Positions 1 to 8,954 of a DNA stretch of 64,000 nucleotides are shown in pieces (within the stretch, counting starts at the first letter, position 1; each line of letters opens with the position of its first letter). The position numbers were made by a program, and so were the translations under genes. Source of the stretch: a virus. The notes under the pieces are model-generated. The model was not told where the DNA came from and did not search any database. It saw only the letters and a program-made list of their open reading frames with translations. The stretch lies in the IMG/VR virus record IMGVR_UViG_3300024239_000015, positions 1 through 64,000 of that record, one strand, 5' to 3'.

Positions 1-200
1 GTCATAAACCGTTGTAACCACGCATCGTCTTCTACAATACTGTTCGTGTGCTGTGACATCAATAACCGTAACGTCAGTAACGTCGACGGATAGTGTTCAC
101 GGTACACTTTCCTCGCTAACAGAAAGTTTTCAAACAGTAATCGATACTGTTTGACGTACTCTGTAAACTCTAGCTGTAACTCATTACTCGTAACAATCAC
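1..200 (-). CDS. Partial CDS, unknown function (C-terminus outside window)
   Basis: An open frame runs from a GTG at 198-200 off the left edge, giving about 66 residues. The start is chosen because AAGGAG lies a few bases upstream (near 207-212) and a terminator hairpin lies just before it. The visible part is charged and helical, with leucine-rich stretches such as LLFENFLLARK. No motif is recognised. It is the gene downstream of the intein-bearing helicase on the same strand. Confidence 0.6.
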   Translation of the reverse strand, partial: MIVTSNELQLEFTEYVKQYRLLFENFLLARKVYREHYPSTLLTLRLLMSQHTNSIVEDDAWLQRFM

Positions 201-225
201 GTCTGTCTCCTTTTCACTAAACGGC

Positions 226-253
226 ACAGTGGGAGAGTTTCCTCCCCCACAGC
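226..253 (-). terminator. Hairpin terminator after helicase gene
   Basis: On the minus strand an imperfect GC-rich stem (GTGGGGGAGG pairing with TCTCCCAC, loop AAAC) is followed by a short T stretch. It lies 5 bases after the helicase stop and before the next GTG start. Confidence 0.6.
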
Positions 254-257
254 CTTG

Positions 258-2357
258 TTACACTTTCATTGGGGTAGGTAACGTCGTGTGTGACAACACC
301 CGATGCTGGAATAACTCCATCTTTTTCTGATGGTAATTCCGATGCGGAGGAACATCCAAACACGTTAAGTAGAAGAACTTCGGTTTCAGCGTAGGCCACA
401 GTTTCAACTGACGTAACCGTCCGATGATCTGTAGGTTCGCTTGACTGCCACTCACCGCTGTGGTTAAAATACACACCGTTAAGTTAGCGATGTCAACCGC
501 CGTACCTGCACTTCCGTACGTAGAGACAGAGATATCCGACGTCATCAAAACCTCGTAGTCTTCATCACTCGTGTACTTCGAAACCGTTAAGTCCCCCACC
601 CGGTCATCAATGTATTTCGCAATTGCGTCACACATCTCCACCTGAGCAGCTAACAACAAACACCGCTGCCCTTCCACGTACTCTGCAATAAAGCCATGTT
701 TCACCACACTCCAGATTAACTCCAAGTACCGCTTGAGTCGCTCTGGTTTGCGCATGATCCATTTCTCATACTCAATGTGACTGTACTGCCCTTTCCCGTT
801 CTTAAAGTTCAGTCCCTTCCGTTCCAGTAACTGATACTCGATGTTTCGAACGTGCGTGTACTTGATATATGCACCGCCATTCTGCCTCAAGTGCAGTGGA
901 TACGCAATCTGATACATCTTGTCAATGAAAGGGTCGTCCGACTCTAGCGTCGCTGACAGATACAACGCTTTCGGGATATGCGTGTACAAGTCAATCTTAA
1001 AGTTCGCATGAAAGTTCTGGTGACACTCGTCCAGTATACGAAACCCTACCTTCAACTCTTTATAGATGTCTTCCGGCGGGACTAGGTACTTTGGCATTCC
1101 CAAGAACTTCGTCTGCTCGTACAGACGGATGTAGTCAGAGATCGTATCCGTTGTCACGAGGATCGCTTGACAGTTGTCTGGAATGGCGTCGTTATCTGCT
1201 TGTTCCAAAATAGAGTGCAACTGTTTCTGTCCACGGACCGTGATTAACTCCTGTGGTTTTAACCCATAGTTTTCAATCAAGTCCCCTTTCCACTTGTCGA
1301 AATACCGACCTAACACCATCACTAACAAACGTGTACCGATACGCTCGTTGGCTTTGAGCGCACACGCTGTGTTGTGAGTGACGACGTGATTTTCAAAGAC
1401 ATATAAGGCGTCTGGATGATCGACTTCGATACACGTAGCTGGTGCCTCGTGTGAATATTCAATCGAAACGATTCGTAGTCCCGGCGCGTCCGGATACACA
1501 CTTCCGGTAACGCTCCACAGCCCATCTTCTTCTTTTAGCGTTGCGACACCACCGGCTTGCCACACGAGTTGTTGGTGTGCGATCGCAGCAGCTTTAGAAG
1601 TACTTACGTAGTTAGCGTTATCGAGATGGTCTTCGCCTAATAAACCTCCCTTATAGAAAGGAATGTAGCAGCGATTGTGTTTTAACCAATCCCCTATAGT
1701 GTTTGTATCGATCACCGCTTCGCTGGAATCGTCCAGTAACACTTTCCAGAGATGCTCCCCACCCGCGTAAATAAAACGTCCGTCTTCGAATAACACGCGG
1801 TGTAATTTAGACACACCGTGCGGGTATACGTTAAGGACTTTCGTGTGGGTTCCATCAGGTGCGATTACGTACTCTCCAACTCGAATGTCACCCAATTGCT
1901 TCCAACCGCCAGGGATTTTGACTAGAGTTCTGTTATCTCCTAGCTTTCCCCTGCCGGTCTGAAGGGTTACAACCTTGGTGTGTCCTTCCTCAACGATGTA
2001 GTCGATGATGGGACCTTGGTCTTCTCGAGCCACCCAACTCTCAGGCATTTTCACTTGTGACGTCGCTAAAGGGTACAGCGGATGTTCGATAATCTCCAGC
2101 TGGTCTAAGGTGTAGCCTCGTTTGGTGAACTCCGCTAAAAGTTTGTCGTACTGGTGTTTATGAAACCGCCACTCTGCTTTGTCTTCAGAGCGCGCAGCAA
2201 ATACCCGTGTGGCAGTCCGTACAAAACGCTGTCGTACTTTCTCCATGGTGTACTGCACCAGACTGTAGGTAAAGTCTTTAAGCACCAAAGCGGCTGGTGC
2301 TTCGACTTTAGTCACCTTCACTCCATGACTGTACACATCTATTCTACAAATCTTCAC
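258..2357 (-). CDS. SF2 DNA/RNA helicase interrupted by an intein
   Basis: The 699-residue precursor is a superfamily 2 helicase. Extein motifs are Walker A TGRGK|TACAL (split by the intein), motif II DECH, motif III LSATLE, and a C-terminal region with motif V-like TAVDIANL and motif VI-like QIIGRLRQ. After removal of 191 residues the spliced protein would be about 508 residues, typical of UvsW-like phage helicases. The start is GTG at 2355-2357 with GGGAG upstream. It follows the beta' C-terminal RNA polymerase gene across a terminator. A role in DNA replication, recombination or transcription remodelling is inferred from family only. Confidence 0.88.
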   Translation of the reverse strand: MKICRIDVYSHGVKVTKVEAPAALVLKDFTYSLVQYTMEKVRQRFVRTATRVFAARSEDKAEWRFHKHQYDKLLAEFTKRGYTLDQLEIIEHPLYPLATSQVKMPESWVAREDQGPIIDYIVEEGHTKVVTLQTGRGKLGDNRTLVKIPGGWKQLGDIRVGEYVIAPDGTHTKVLNVYPHGVSKLHRVLFEDGRFIYAGGEHLWKVLLDDSSEAVIDTNTIGDWLKHNRCYIPFYKGGLLGEDHLDNANYVSTSKAAAIAHQQLVWQAGGVATLKEEDGLWSVTGSVYPDAPGLRIVSIEYSHEAPATCIEVDHPDALYVFENHVVTHNTACALKANERIGTRLLVMVLGRYFDKWKGDLIENYGLKPQELITVRGQKQLHSILEQADNDAIPDNCQAILVTTDTISDYIRLYEQTKFLGMPKYLVPPEDIYKELKVGFRILDECHQNFHANFKIDLYTHIPKALYLSATLESDDPFIDKMYQIAYPLHLRQNGGAYIKYTHVRNIEYQLLERKGLNFKNGKGQYSHIEYEKWIMRKPERLKRYLELIWSVVKHGFIAEYVEGQRCLLLAAQVEMCDAIAKYIDDRVGDLTVSKYTSDEDYEVLMTSDISVSTYGSAGTAVDIANLTVCILTTAVSGSQANLQIIGRLRQLKLWPTLKPKFFYLTCLDVPPHRNYHQKKMELFQHRVLSHTTLPTPMKV
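1371..1943 (-). mobile_element. Class 3-like mini-intein in helicase Walker A motif
   Basis: Precursor residues 139-329 separate GRGK from TACAL of the P-loop. The segment has splicing-block features: LVKIPGG and GEYVIAPDG near the N-terminus, GGEHLWKV, and the C-terminal LYVFENHVVTHN followed by Thr. The first residue is not Cys, Ser or Thr but Leu. Trp204, Cys309 (ATCIEV) and Thr330 match the W-C-T triad of class 3 inteins, which use an internal Cys for the first step. No intact LAGLIDADG or HNH motif is visible; LVWQAGGVA may be a remnant of a homing endonuclease. Confidence 0.85.
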
Positions 2358-2383
2358 GTGTTGCTCCCACTAAAGACGAAAAG

Positions 2384-2415
2384 CACAGGGGGAGGTTTTG
2401 TCACCTCCCCCTGTG
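2384..2415 (-). terminator. Strong hairpin terminator between beta' gene and helicase
   Basis: A perfect 13-bp inverted repeat (CACAGGGGGAGGT and its complement, 6-base loop) lies after the beta' C-terminal gene and is followed on the minus strand by a T-rich run. Confidence 0.8.
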
Positions 2416-2426
2416 TGACGGTTGAG

Positions 2427-4406
2427 TTACACAGTCGGGTTGATGATTGGATCAAACGGATGCGGAGTGCGTAATCGTCTCAAGAACGCTGCAGGGTCTG
2501 AGAACACTGCATGCTGCTCTTGGTACGCTGCTTGTGCAGCCAAACTACGCCCACCAATGATTTCGCTGTACCGACCGAATTGTGCTTCCCCTCCTGGTAA
2601 AGGTAAACGGAAGTCTCCTCGGCTTTTCGAACGAATCATCGTTGCTTTGAGAATCACCTCTAACAACGCAATGTTGATCACAAACTTACCGCTGACCAAG
2701 TCATAGAAATCAGCCAACGCAATTGCAAGGCTGTTGTGGTCTGAAAGATCCAAGTGTTCTTTTGCTTGGTTGTCTCCATTGCCTTTGATCAATGACTTGA
2801 CGTCTGCCATAAACTCAATCATACTGGATTGTTTCTTCGGTAGTACAAACAACGGTTGGTTGTGTGTCCAGCCTGCTAAACTCACCTTGATGTACTTCGC
2901 ATCGGTTTCGTACCCTACGCGAGCAATGTGCTCTAAGAACTCTTTGCTGAAACTAGAGAGACGAGACCCCATACAGACTGACACAGGTGTGGTTTCTCCA
3001 AACCCGTCGTCGTCTTCTGTAATAAACTGCACAGAAGAGAGTTGGGAGATTCGAGAGATACTCAAGTCGGAGATATCACACAACGCGATGTCATTTAAGT
3101 TAGGGACTTCTTCTCGTAGCACAGCAATCGTTGTGCGTTTGGGTTTGATCTTCGAGGAAATCGCTATACTGACCCGATCAGGTAACACAGCGATGTAGGG
3201 TTCGTCGTAGGTAGGTACGATAAACTCATCCACGAGCGCACTACCGTTTAAGTGTTTAGTAGACAGTACGTTTTGGGACACTGCAGAGCAGAGCTCAATA
3301 ACCGCCATATGACCTAAACTGGTTTCTTCATCGATACTCAGACCAATGTCCCCTAAGCACGCTAGACACACTCCTTTAGGGGAGATGTGTTTACATTGCA
3401 TAGGAGAGCGTAGAAAGATCGTGGTATTGACTAAGTGCGTTTCGTTCCCTAAGATTCGTTTGATACTACCGTCTGCAAGTACGTGGTTTTTACCTGCAAG
3501 AGAAGGGAGGTGTTTCTCTTTGACTGTCCAAGGAACGTAGTCTGTGGAACCACAGTCGTAATTCACAACGTGGTCGATGATGTTCCCAACCAGCTGTAGT
3601 TCACGGTTGAAATACTCAACATCCGCCAGTGGATCTTTCTGTAAGAACAGAGCAAGTGATGCAGCTCTGGATTCCATCATCGAATCCGCCAGAGTCACTA
3701 AGCCGTGTGCAAACCCATACACGATCGGTTTGTTAAACACGTTGTAACTGATGTCTTGTAGAATCCCCCGTGGACCAAACACCTGCTGGATTTGTCCAAT
3801 CTTTAAAAGAGCAGACTTGATCCCTTCCGCTACACGGTTTCCTCGTAACTCCGTGGGAGAGTTCAGAGTTTTCCCTACCACCTTATACACGTCACGGATA
3901 TGCATGTCCGCTTGTTCGCACAGCTCAGGGTCGTCCCAGTTCATGGATTGAATGCGTTCGTTTGCGGCGTAGATGTCTGGATGCTCTAACACTTCCAGAT
4001 AATCCAACGCACTGACAGACGTTACGTACGCACCCAACAACCCATTGCAGTCGTTCACTAACGTGTTGACTTGTTCGTACGCTTCTTTGCGTAAGTCCAA
4101 TACATGCACACGCCCTTGCGTGTAGTCGTGGATATCAAACATCACTCGCTCAAACAACCGTGGTGTGGTTTGAGCAGTGAGTCGTTCATTCCCAATGTGG
4201 TGACGTTTACAGATGGGTACCTCAGGCGCTCGTTTGAAGAAACTCCAGTGGTACCACGAGTAGATCGTCTCACGGATTGTCGTGGTTAACAACCCATCGT
4301 CAAAGTGGACGACACAGGGTAAGTTCTCCCCATCAATCGCTTGTGGAAGTGCCCAGATCTGCCAGCGTGTGTACTGCAGTAAATCCCGTACGTTGTACTC
4401 TAGCAT
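2427..4406 (-). CDS. RNA polymerase beta' subunit, C-terminal half
   Basis: This 659-residue protein matches the C-terminal half of multisubunit RNA polymerase beta'. GPRGILQD (residues 211-218), the following KPIVYGFAHGL and SRAASLAL resemble the cellular region leading into the bridge helix. YDCGSTDY (283-290) resembles the DDCGT element. RSPMQC..GVCLACLG (333-351) is the four-Cys zinc site. LSTKHLNGSA (381-390) sits where the trigger loop lies. It starts at ATG with AGGAAA upstream and overlaps the stop of the beta gene by 7 bases, so the two are probably co-translated. phiKZ-type phages encode such split subunits for their virion and non-virion polymerases; which enzyme this serves is not decided by sequence. 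Confidence 0.85.
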   Translation of the reverse strand: MLEYNVRDLLQYTRWQIWALPQAIDGENLPCVVHFDDGLLTTTIRETIYSWYHWSFFKRAPEVPICKRHHIGNERLTAQTTPRLFERVMFDIHDYTQGRVHVLDLRKEAYEQVNTLVNDCNGLLGAYVTSVSALDYLEVLEHPDIYAANERIQSMNWDDPELCEQADMHIRDVYKVVGKTLNSPTELRGNRVAEGIKSALLKIGQIQQVFGPRGILQDISYNVFNKPIVYGFAHGLVTLADSMMESRAASLALFLQKDPLADVEYFNRELQLVGNIIDHVVNYDCGSTDYVPWTVKEKHLPSLAGKNHVLADGSIKRILGNETHLVNTTIFLRSPMQCKHISPKGVCLACLGDIGLSIDEETSLGHMAVIELCSAVSQNVLSTKHLNGSALVDEFIVPTYDEPYIAVLPDRVSIAISSKIKPKRTTIAVLREEVPNLNDIALCDISDLSISRISQLSSVQFITEDDDGFGETTPVSVCMGSRLSSFSKEFLEHIARVGYETDAKYIKVSLAGWTHNQPLFVLPKKQSSMIEFMADVKSLIKGNGDNQAKEHLDLSDHNSLAIALADFYDLVSGKFVINIALLEVILKATMIRSKSRGDFRLPLPGGEAQFGRYSEIIGGRSLAAQAAYQEQHAVFSDPAAFLRRLRTPHPFDPIINPTV

Positions 4407-7000
4407 TTCTGTTTCCTCGCTTCTTGACGTTTACGCGTCGTAAAACGACGACCACTACATTCCATCACGTGATTCACAAACAAGTAACTCCGACCGTTCC
4501 CACGTTTGACTACGTGTTTGTCCCACACGGCTTGGATGTCCATCGGGTTGTCAGCCGTCAGTAGTTTATACGCAATCGCTTTTTGTGCTGCAGGAGAGTT
4601 TTGCATCTCCAAGAAGTCCGCTGTGGCTTGAGGTCCAATCTTTGCAACCAGCAAACGGATTTCTGCTTCACCCAGTATCCGTGTCGGGTTTTCACGCCAC
4701 GGTTTACTGTTACGATCGTTCTGCGTGAGTTTCGCTAAGATCCCATAGTGCTGACGTTTGAAGCTGCTGCCCGCTGCAGCGTCATCGCCAATCTTCTCTA
4801 ACAACATCACGTACATACTACCAATCAACACAGGGTCTTTCGTCGTGTACTCTTTCCCAGCGTAATCCTTATACGTCACAGGACCGATAGGAATAGGAAA
4901 CGACTCTCTGAGCTGTTGGATTTGTGGAGCACCAATGTTAGGACTGTGGGGTGGGAGCAACAACCTCACCACAGGCTGGCTGACCGCAAACTCCGGATGG
5001 CGATGTTGGTGAATCTGCTCATTTAACTCTTTGAGCTTTTCAGCTGGACTGAGTTTGAAGCTTAAGTACTCCTCATATTGCAACGGAGAAGCAACCGAGT
5101 AATACGCCATCAAATACCGCCACGCATCGTCCACACGTCCTCGATCCATAAACTTGATCAAGTTCTGTCGCACCCACCAACTGGTTGCGTTGACGTAATG
5201 TTCGTAAATAATACCCGGATTCATTCGTTTGGTGACCGAGTCGCCACAGAAAACCAGATGTGCTCTACGTCCCCATTGGTCTATAGGCATATCTTCCCAT
5301 TTTCTGATATCTACCAATACCCCTTTCTTTTTGTCCAGTTATGTCGCTACCATAACCCGGTGTGCTAAGACACCCGCCCTTACTTTCATAAGGGAACAGA
5401 CTATATCAATCCCACAGCGGTACGGTTTATGTACCCTGGTTGGGCCTCTCGTTTGGGGCGGCCAATCGCTTGCCGCTCTACAGGGTGGTCCAGTCCCTTA
5501 GTCGTTGAACACATCCCATACCTGTAAATAGGGTTAGGGACTTCGATGCGGATTGCCCCGACGTTACTACAGTAACGCTCTATGTCTCTTTTACCATACC
5601 TGAGTAGTTAGTTCAGCCACCGTGGAGTGATGTAAACATCACTCGATCACTGTTTCCAGCACGGCTTGGTGTACATAGTTTCTAGGGTGTTCCCGTCAGT
5701 TAGATGAGTGGCATCTAAGAATTACTTCCTAGACGAACAAAGCCTTACCGCTCATTGAGCCATAAGTTCCGTTACCAAGTAAGCCTACAGCTTTTGAACC
5801 TACATTCGGTGTGTACTTGTAGGTGTATTTGATCTTTACCCACCAATCATCCAGAGGTGCAGCACGATACGTTCTCGTTACGATCGCTTTGGCATTCTTT
5901 GGATTATTCGGTAGGGCTTCTAGTGCAAGGAAACGTTCCAGTTCAGGTGTGGTTTGCACCCGTTCCGGTTGGTACTTTCCATTTCCTATACGCCGTACGT
6001 AATCTCGATACGTTTGGATGACCTCACTGTAAAACTCATCCTGCGCAGTTTGATACCGCTGTGGTTGAGTTTCCATCCCCACTGGCGTCGGTGGGGTTTG
6101 GTTTGTAAAGTCATGGAGTACTTCGATGTCAGTGACGATCGCACCACCTTTAGCGTACACGCGTTTATCGAACTTGTAGTCGATTTCCCGTAACGCTTTA
6201 AGCGACATTTGACATGGTCCTAAGAGTTCATCGTAAGGTCGCATGACAAACAGTAACCCATCGTCTCTTATTTTCTCCCCTACGTCTGGATACGGTTTGT
6301 AATTCTCATCGTCCCCATAAAGGTTTAACAAGAAGAACTTTTTACCATAACTACAGACAGCCTCTCCAAACGCCGTAGCGCGATTGGCTTTACACCACGT
6401 ATCGGAGGCAACGATACCGTCCTCGATGATCTCTGGGATCGTCATGAACGCAATATCGGTTTCTACCCCGTACATATACTCCCCATCGTCAGTGACGTTG
6501 GGAGAGTCTGCAAACACGTATCCTTTAGGGATAATGTCCCCTGGTTTAAATTTGTTAAAGCTGTTCTGTAACTGATCCGCTCTGTATTTAAACCCGAAGG
6601 TTTGGTGCGCACAGTGGTGTGTACGTAAAAGCACCATCCCTAAGGAATGGATTCCATTTTGTAGTTTCTCCATCTCCTCGTAGATCAGGATCGTCGTGGG
6701 GTTACTGCGAAATGGAAAGCCTCCTAGTTTCTTTGGAAACTTATGGATTACTTTTAACAACCGTCCGGTGGTAGGCATCGTTTGTTTAAAAGTAGTTTGT
6801 GCGTATTCAAACTCGTGTCCTGCGATCAAGTTAGGTCGCGTAGGACAATCCACCACTAAACTTTGTGCCTGATGACCTCCCCGCATGGATAAACGCGGGG
6901 AAGACGCACAGGCGATATAGTTTACTAAATCGGTGGTGTTCCCGAGCAATTGGGGATGCAGCTCGTTTTTAGACCTGTGTACCAAGGGTCTCAAAATCAT
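4400..7000 (-). CDS. RNA polymerase beta subunit, C-terminal half, split by a group I intron
   Basis: Two open frames form one gene. Exon 1 is about 7000-5739 and exon 2 about 5321-4400, giving roughly 727 residues after splicing in frame. The N-terminus (SSPRLSMRGGHQAQS and following) aligns with the beta stretch DANRALMGSNMQRQAVPL. The exon 1 end (VGSKAVGLLGNG) matches GDKMAGRHGNKG. Exon 2 begins near WEDMPID and continues CGDSVTKRMNPG, matching EDMPYD and GVPSRMNIGQ. Neither frame alone carries a complete conserved block. ATG at 6998-7000 has AAGGAAGAG upstream. The equivalent phiKZ beta gene (71-73) is also intron-split. A promoter-like motif lies about 100 bases upstream. Confidence 0.85.
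5322..5738 (-). mobile_element. Group I intron in RNA polymerase beta gene, no ORF
   Basis: The 417-base interval between the two beta exons has no long ORF. It carries group I core signals on the minus strand: GCTGGAAACAG, AACGTCGGGGCAATCCGCA (P4-P6 side), and GTTCAACGACTA (P7 side, 5499-5510). I place the 5' splice site after GCTTT, because GAAGT about 10 bases into the intron can pair with it as guide sequence, and the 3' site after a G at 5322. This keeps frame. Exact junctions are inferred. Confidence 0.8.
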
Positions 7001-7097
7001 GCAGTTCTCTTCCTTTTGTTTTTTTGTATGCTCATGGATCTACCTTCCAGCAACCTAGTATGGAAGGGGTCACACTGACACTTTTGTACTACGTGTC

Positions 7098-7128
7098 CAG
7101 AATGATAATATAGACTTCAAATCACGAC
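7098..7128 (-). promoter_or_regulatory. Promoter-like motif upstream of RNA polymerase genes
   Basis: On the minus strand GTCTATATTATC resembles the AGATATAnATTAT motif seen at five other unit starts in this window and the phiKZ early consensus TATATTAC. It points towards the beta gene starting at 7000. The match is weaker than the other copies, and the gene at 7143 starts on the other side. Confidence 0.45.
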
Positions 7129-7142
7129 GAGTAGAAACAACC

Positions 7143-7487
7143 ATGACGTTTACCGTGCAAGGGTATAGACAGCCACTTGGAGACCCGTTGTATTACAGCG
7201 ATGGATTTCTCCTGCTGTTTGAAGACCACATTGACATCCTAAAGAAAAGCCCCAATACACAACAGCTCCCGATTGCTGCAGACTTAGCTGCTCGGTTTCA
7301 GTATAATTTTATGGGACTTTTACACTTTCTCAAACCCACTCCCCCATTTGCATTTCACTTACTCATGAGACTGAATGGTCTGTCGACACCAGACCAATTC
7401 GACGTAGGGTTTGACACGTTACTCGTGCCGAACGAAGACGAGATAGAGCGCTTACGACAAGCGTATCTACGATCGTACGCAGAATAA
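7143..7487 (+). CDS. Hypothetical protein, 114 residues
   Basis: A lone plus-strand gene among minus-strand neighbours, converging on the gene ending at 7584. It encodes a compact, mostly helical acidic protein with aromatic residues (YSDGFLLLFEDHID, FNFMGLLHFLKPT-like segments). No family is recognised. The ribosome binding site is weak (GAAACAACC before ATG). It ends before a bidirectional hairpin terminator. Confidence 0.6.
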   Translation: MTFTVQGYRQPLGDPLYYSDGFLLLFEDHIDILKKSPNTQQLPIAADLAARFQYNFMGLLHFLKPTPPFAFHLLMRLNGLSTPDQFDVGFDTLLVPNEDEIERLRQAYLRSYAE

Positions 7488-7546
7488 TAAGTGTTGGCTG
7501 TAAAAACCAACATCGCTCTGTAAAAAAGTGAGAAACACAGCACATC

Positions 7547-7568
7547 GCCGGAGGTTTTCACCTCCGGC
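7547..7568. terminator. Bidirectional terminator hairpin
   Basis: GCCGGAGGT and ACCTCCGGC form a 9-bp stem between converging genes. CAT lies just left and TTTATG just right, as in many hairpins in this window. Confidence 0.75.
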
Positions 7569-7583
7569 TTTATGCGGTCTTAC

Positions 7584-8954
7584 TTACATTGGGCGTTGAT
7601 ACCCTGCTGGAGCTACTGATGCTTGTGGGGCACCGTAGTTATAGGCAGGTTGGTGGTACGCCTGCTGATACCCAGTAGCTACGTTCTGATACCCCGACTG
7701 AACATTCTGGTAACCCGGTTGTTGGTACACGTTCTGCTGGTACCCCGTCTGTGGAGCAGCTCCATAATTTCCATACGTAGCAGGTTGGATATACGCATTG
7801 CGATTCTCTTCCTGACGTTGGATCTCACGCAGTTGCCGTGGGGTCAAAGGTGTTGCTTGCATGGGAGCTTGGTGGTAGCTCGGTGTGTAGACGTTAGGGC
7901 TTTGATACCCTCCAGCAACTGGTGCTTGGTAAGCCGGAGGTTGGCTTACTGCCGAAGCCCAGGTCTTCGGCGCTTCGGTACTCACTGGAGTTGTAACAGG
8001 CGCTACTGACGTCGCTGCCTTATTCAGTGTTCCATTGTTGTTCACCGCCGTGACTTTCGACTCTTCCCCTTCCCCTTTGTTACCTGCCAGTGGAGGAATC
8101 AGACTACCGAGTTCACGAAACTCCGTCAGGTCTTGTTCCAACTGGTCTAAGTGAGGTGTGGTCCACTCCGCTAAGTCTGGACACACGTCAGAGTACAGCT
8201 CGATCACACGGTTGTAGTCTCGCATGACTTTGATATAACTCGTCAGTAGACAGTGGAAGTTCGGAGCTGTTTTATCACGAGAACCAGCGCTGTAGAATCG
8301 CTCTGGGTCTAACGCACCTGGGAGGATAAACTGCAGTAAGTCAAAGAATGCTTTCTTATCCTTCACTCGCATTTTCTTCCCGTAGATGGCGTGTTCTTTC
8401 GTGACTTTTGCTTTGAGAACATCAAAGCTCACTAACGCTGCACGTAACCACTCTGCGCCATCTAGCACTTTGTTTCGACCTACGTACGTGGAGATCAGTT
8501 TCTTATCTCCTGTACCACAGATCACGTCAAAAAGATCCACAAAGGCTTTGACCATCGTCTCGTCTGCTTCTGGCAGTACAGACAGTAACTCCGCTTGGTC
8601 CGGACTGAGTGTTTTGTGACGCTCAGTCTCAGCAGCCAGCTGCGCCAACTCAGTAAACAGAATCGCTGCTACAGAGGTTTGTCGTACGGTAAATGCGCGA
8701 CGTAACCACTTGAGTACGTCCGACTCCACACGGTCTAACGCCTCCCCCAGAGGAGCAAACGCGAGCTCCTCTTTTAAGCCCGCGGTTAAGCGTGCTTGAG
8801 TGGGCAGCACCAGAGGAAGCTTTGCAACCTGTACAGGGATTGCTCCTTTTCCAGATTGCACCAGCACGTCTGCGTTCGTGCCAATCTGTAAGCCACTGGC
8901 TTCAATGACACGACGATAAAACTCAACCACGTCATTGACTGTTTTTAACCCCAT
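7584..8954 (-). CDS. Hypothetical protein with long Q/Y/P-rich disordered tail
   Basis: A 456-residue protein with two parts. Residues 1 to about 290 are helical and globular-looking. From about 300 to the end the chain is low complexity, rich in Gln, Tyr, Pro, Ala and Gly, with repeated GYQ and YQ units (GYQNVQSGYQNV and similar). Such tails often mediate condensates or weak multivalent binding; that is inference. The ATG has GGGAG upstream and the start overlaps the stop of the gene at 8945 by 10 bases. It is last in a three-gene operon with the genes ending at 8945 and 10455. No family is recognised. Confidence 0.75.
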   Translation of the reverse strand: MGLKTVNDVVEFYRRVIEASGLQIGTNADVLVQSGKGAIPVQVAKLPLVLPTQARLTAGLKEELAFAPLGEALDRVESDVLKWLRRAFTVRQTSVAAILFTELAQLAAETERHKTLSPDQAELLSVLPEADETMVKAFVDLFDVICGTGDKKLISTYVGRNKVLDGAEWLRAALVSFDVLKAKVTKEHAIYGKKMRVKDKKAFFDLLQFILPGALDPERFYSAGSRDKTAPNFHCLLTSYIKVMRDYNRVIELYSDVCPDLAEWTTPHLDQLEQDLTEFRELGSLIPPLAGNKGEGEESKVTAVNNNGTLNKAATSVAPVTTPVSTEAPKTWASAVSQPPAYQAPVAGGYQSPNVYTPSYHQAPMQATPLTPRQLREIQRQEENRNAYIQPATYGNYGAAPQTGYQQNVYQQPGYQNVQSGYQNVATGYQQAYHQPAYNYGAPQASVAPAGYQRPM

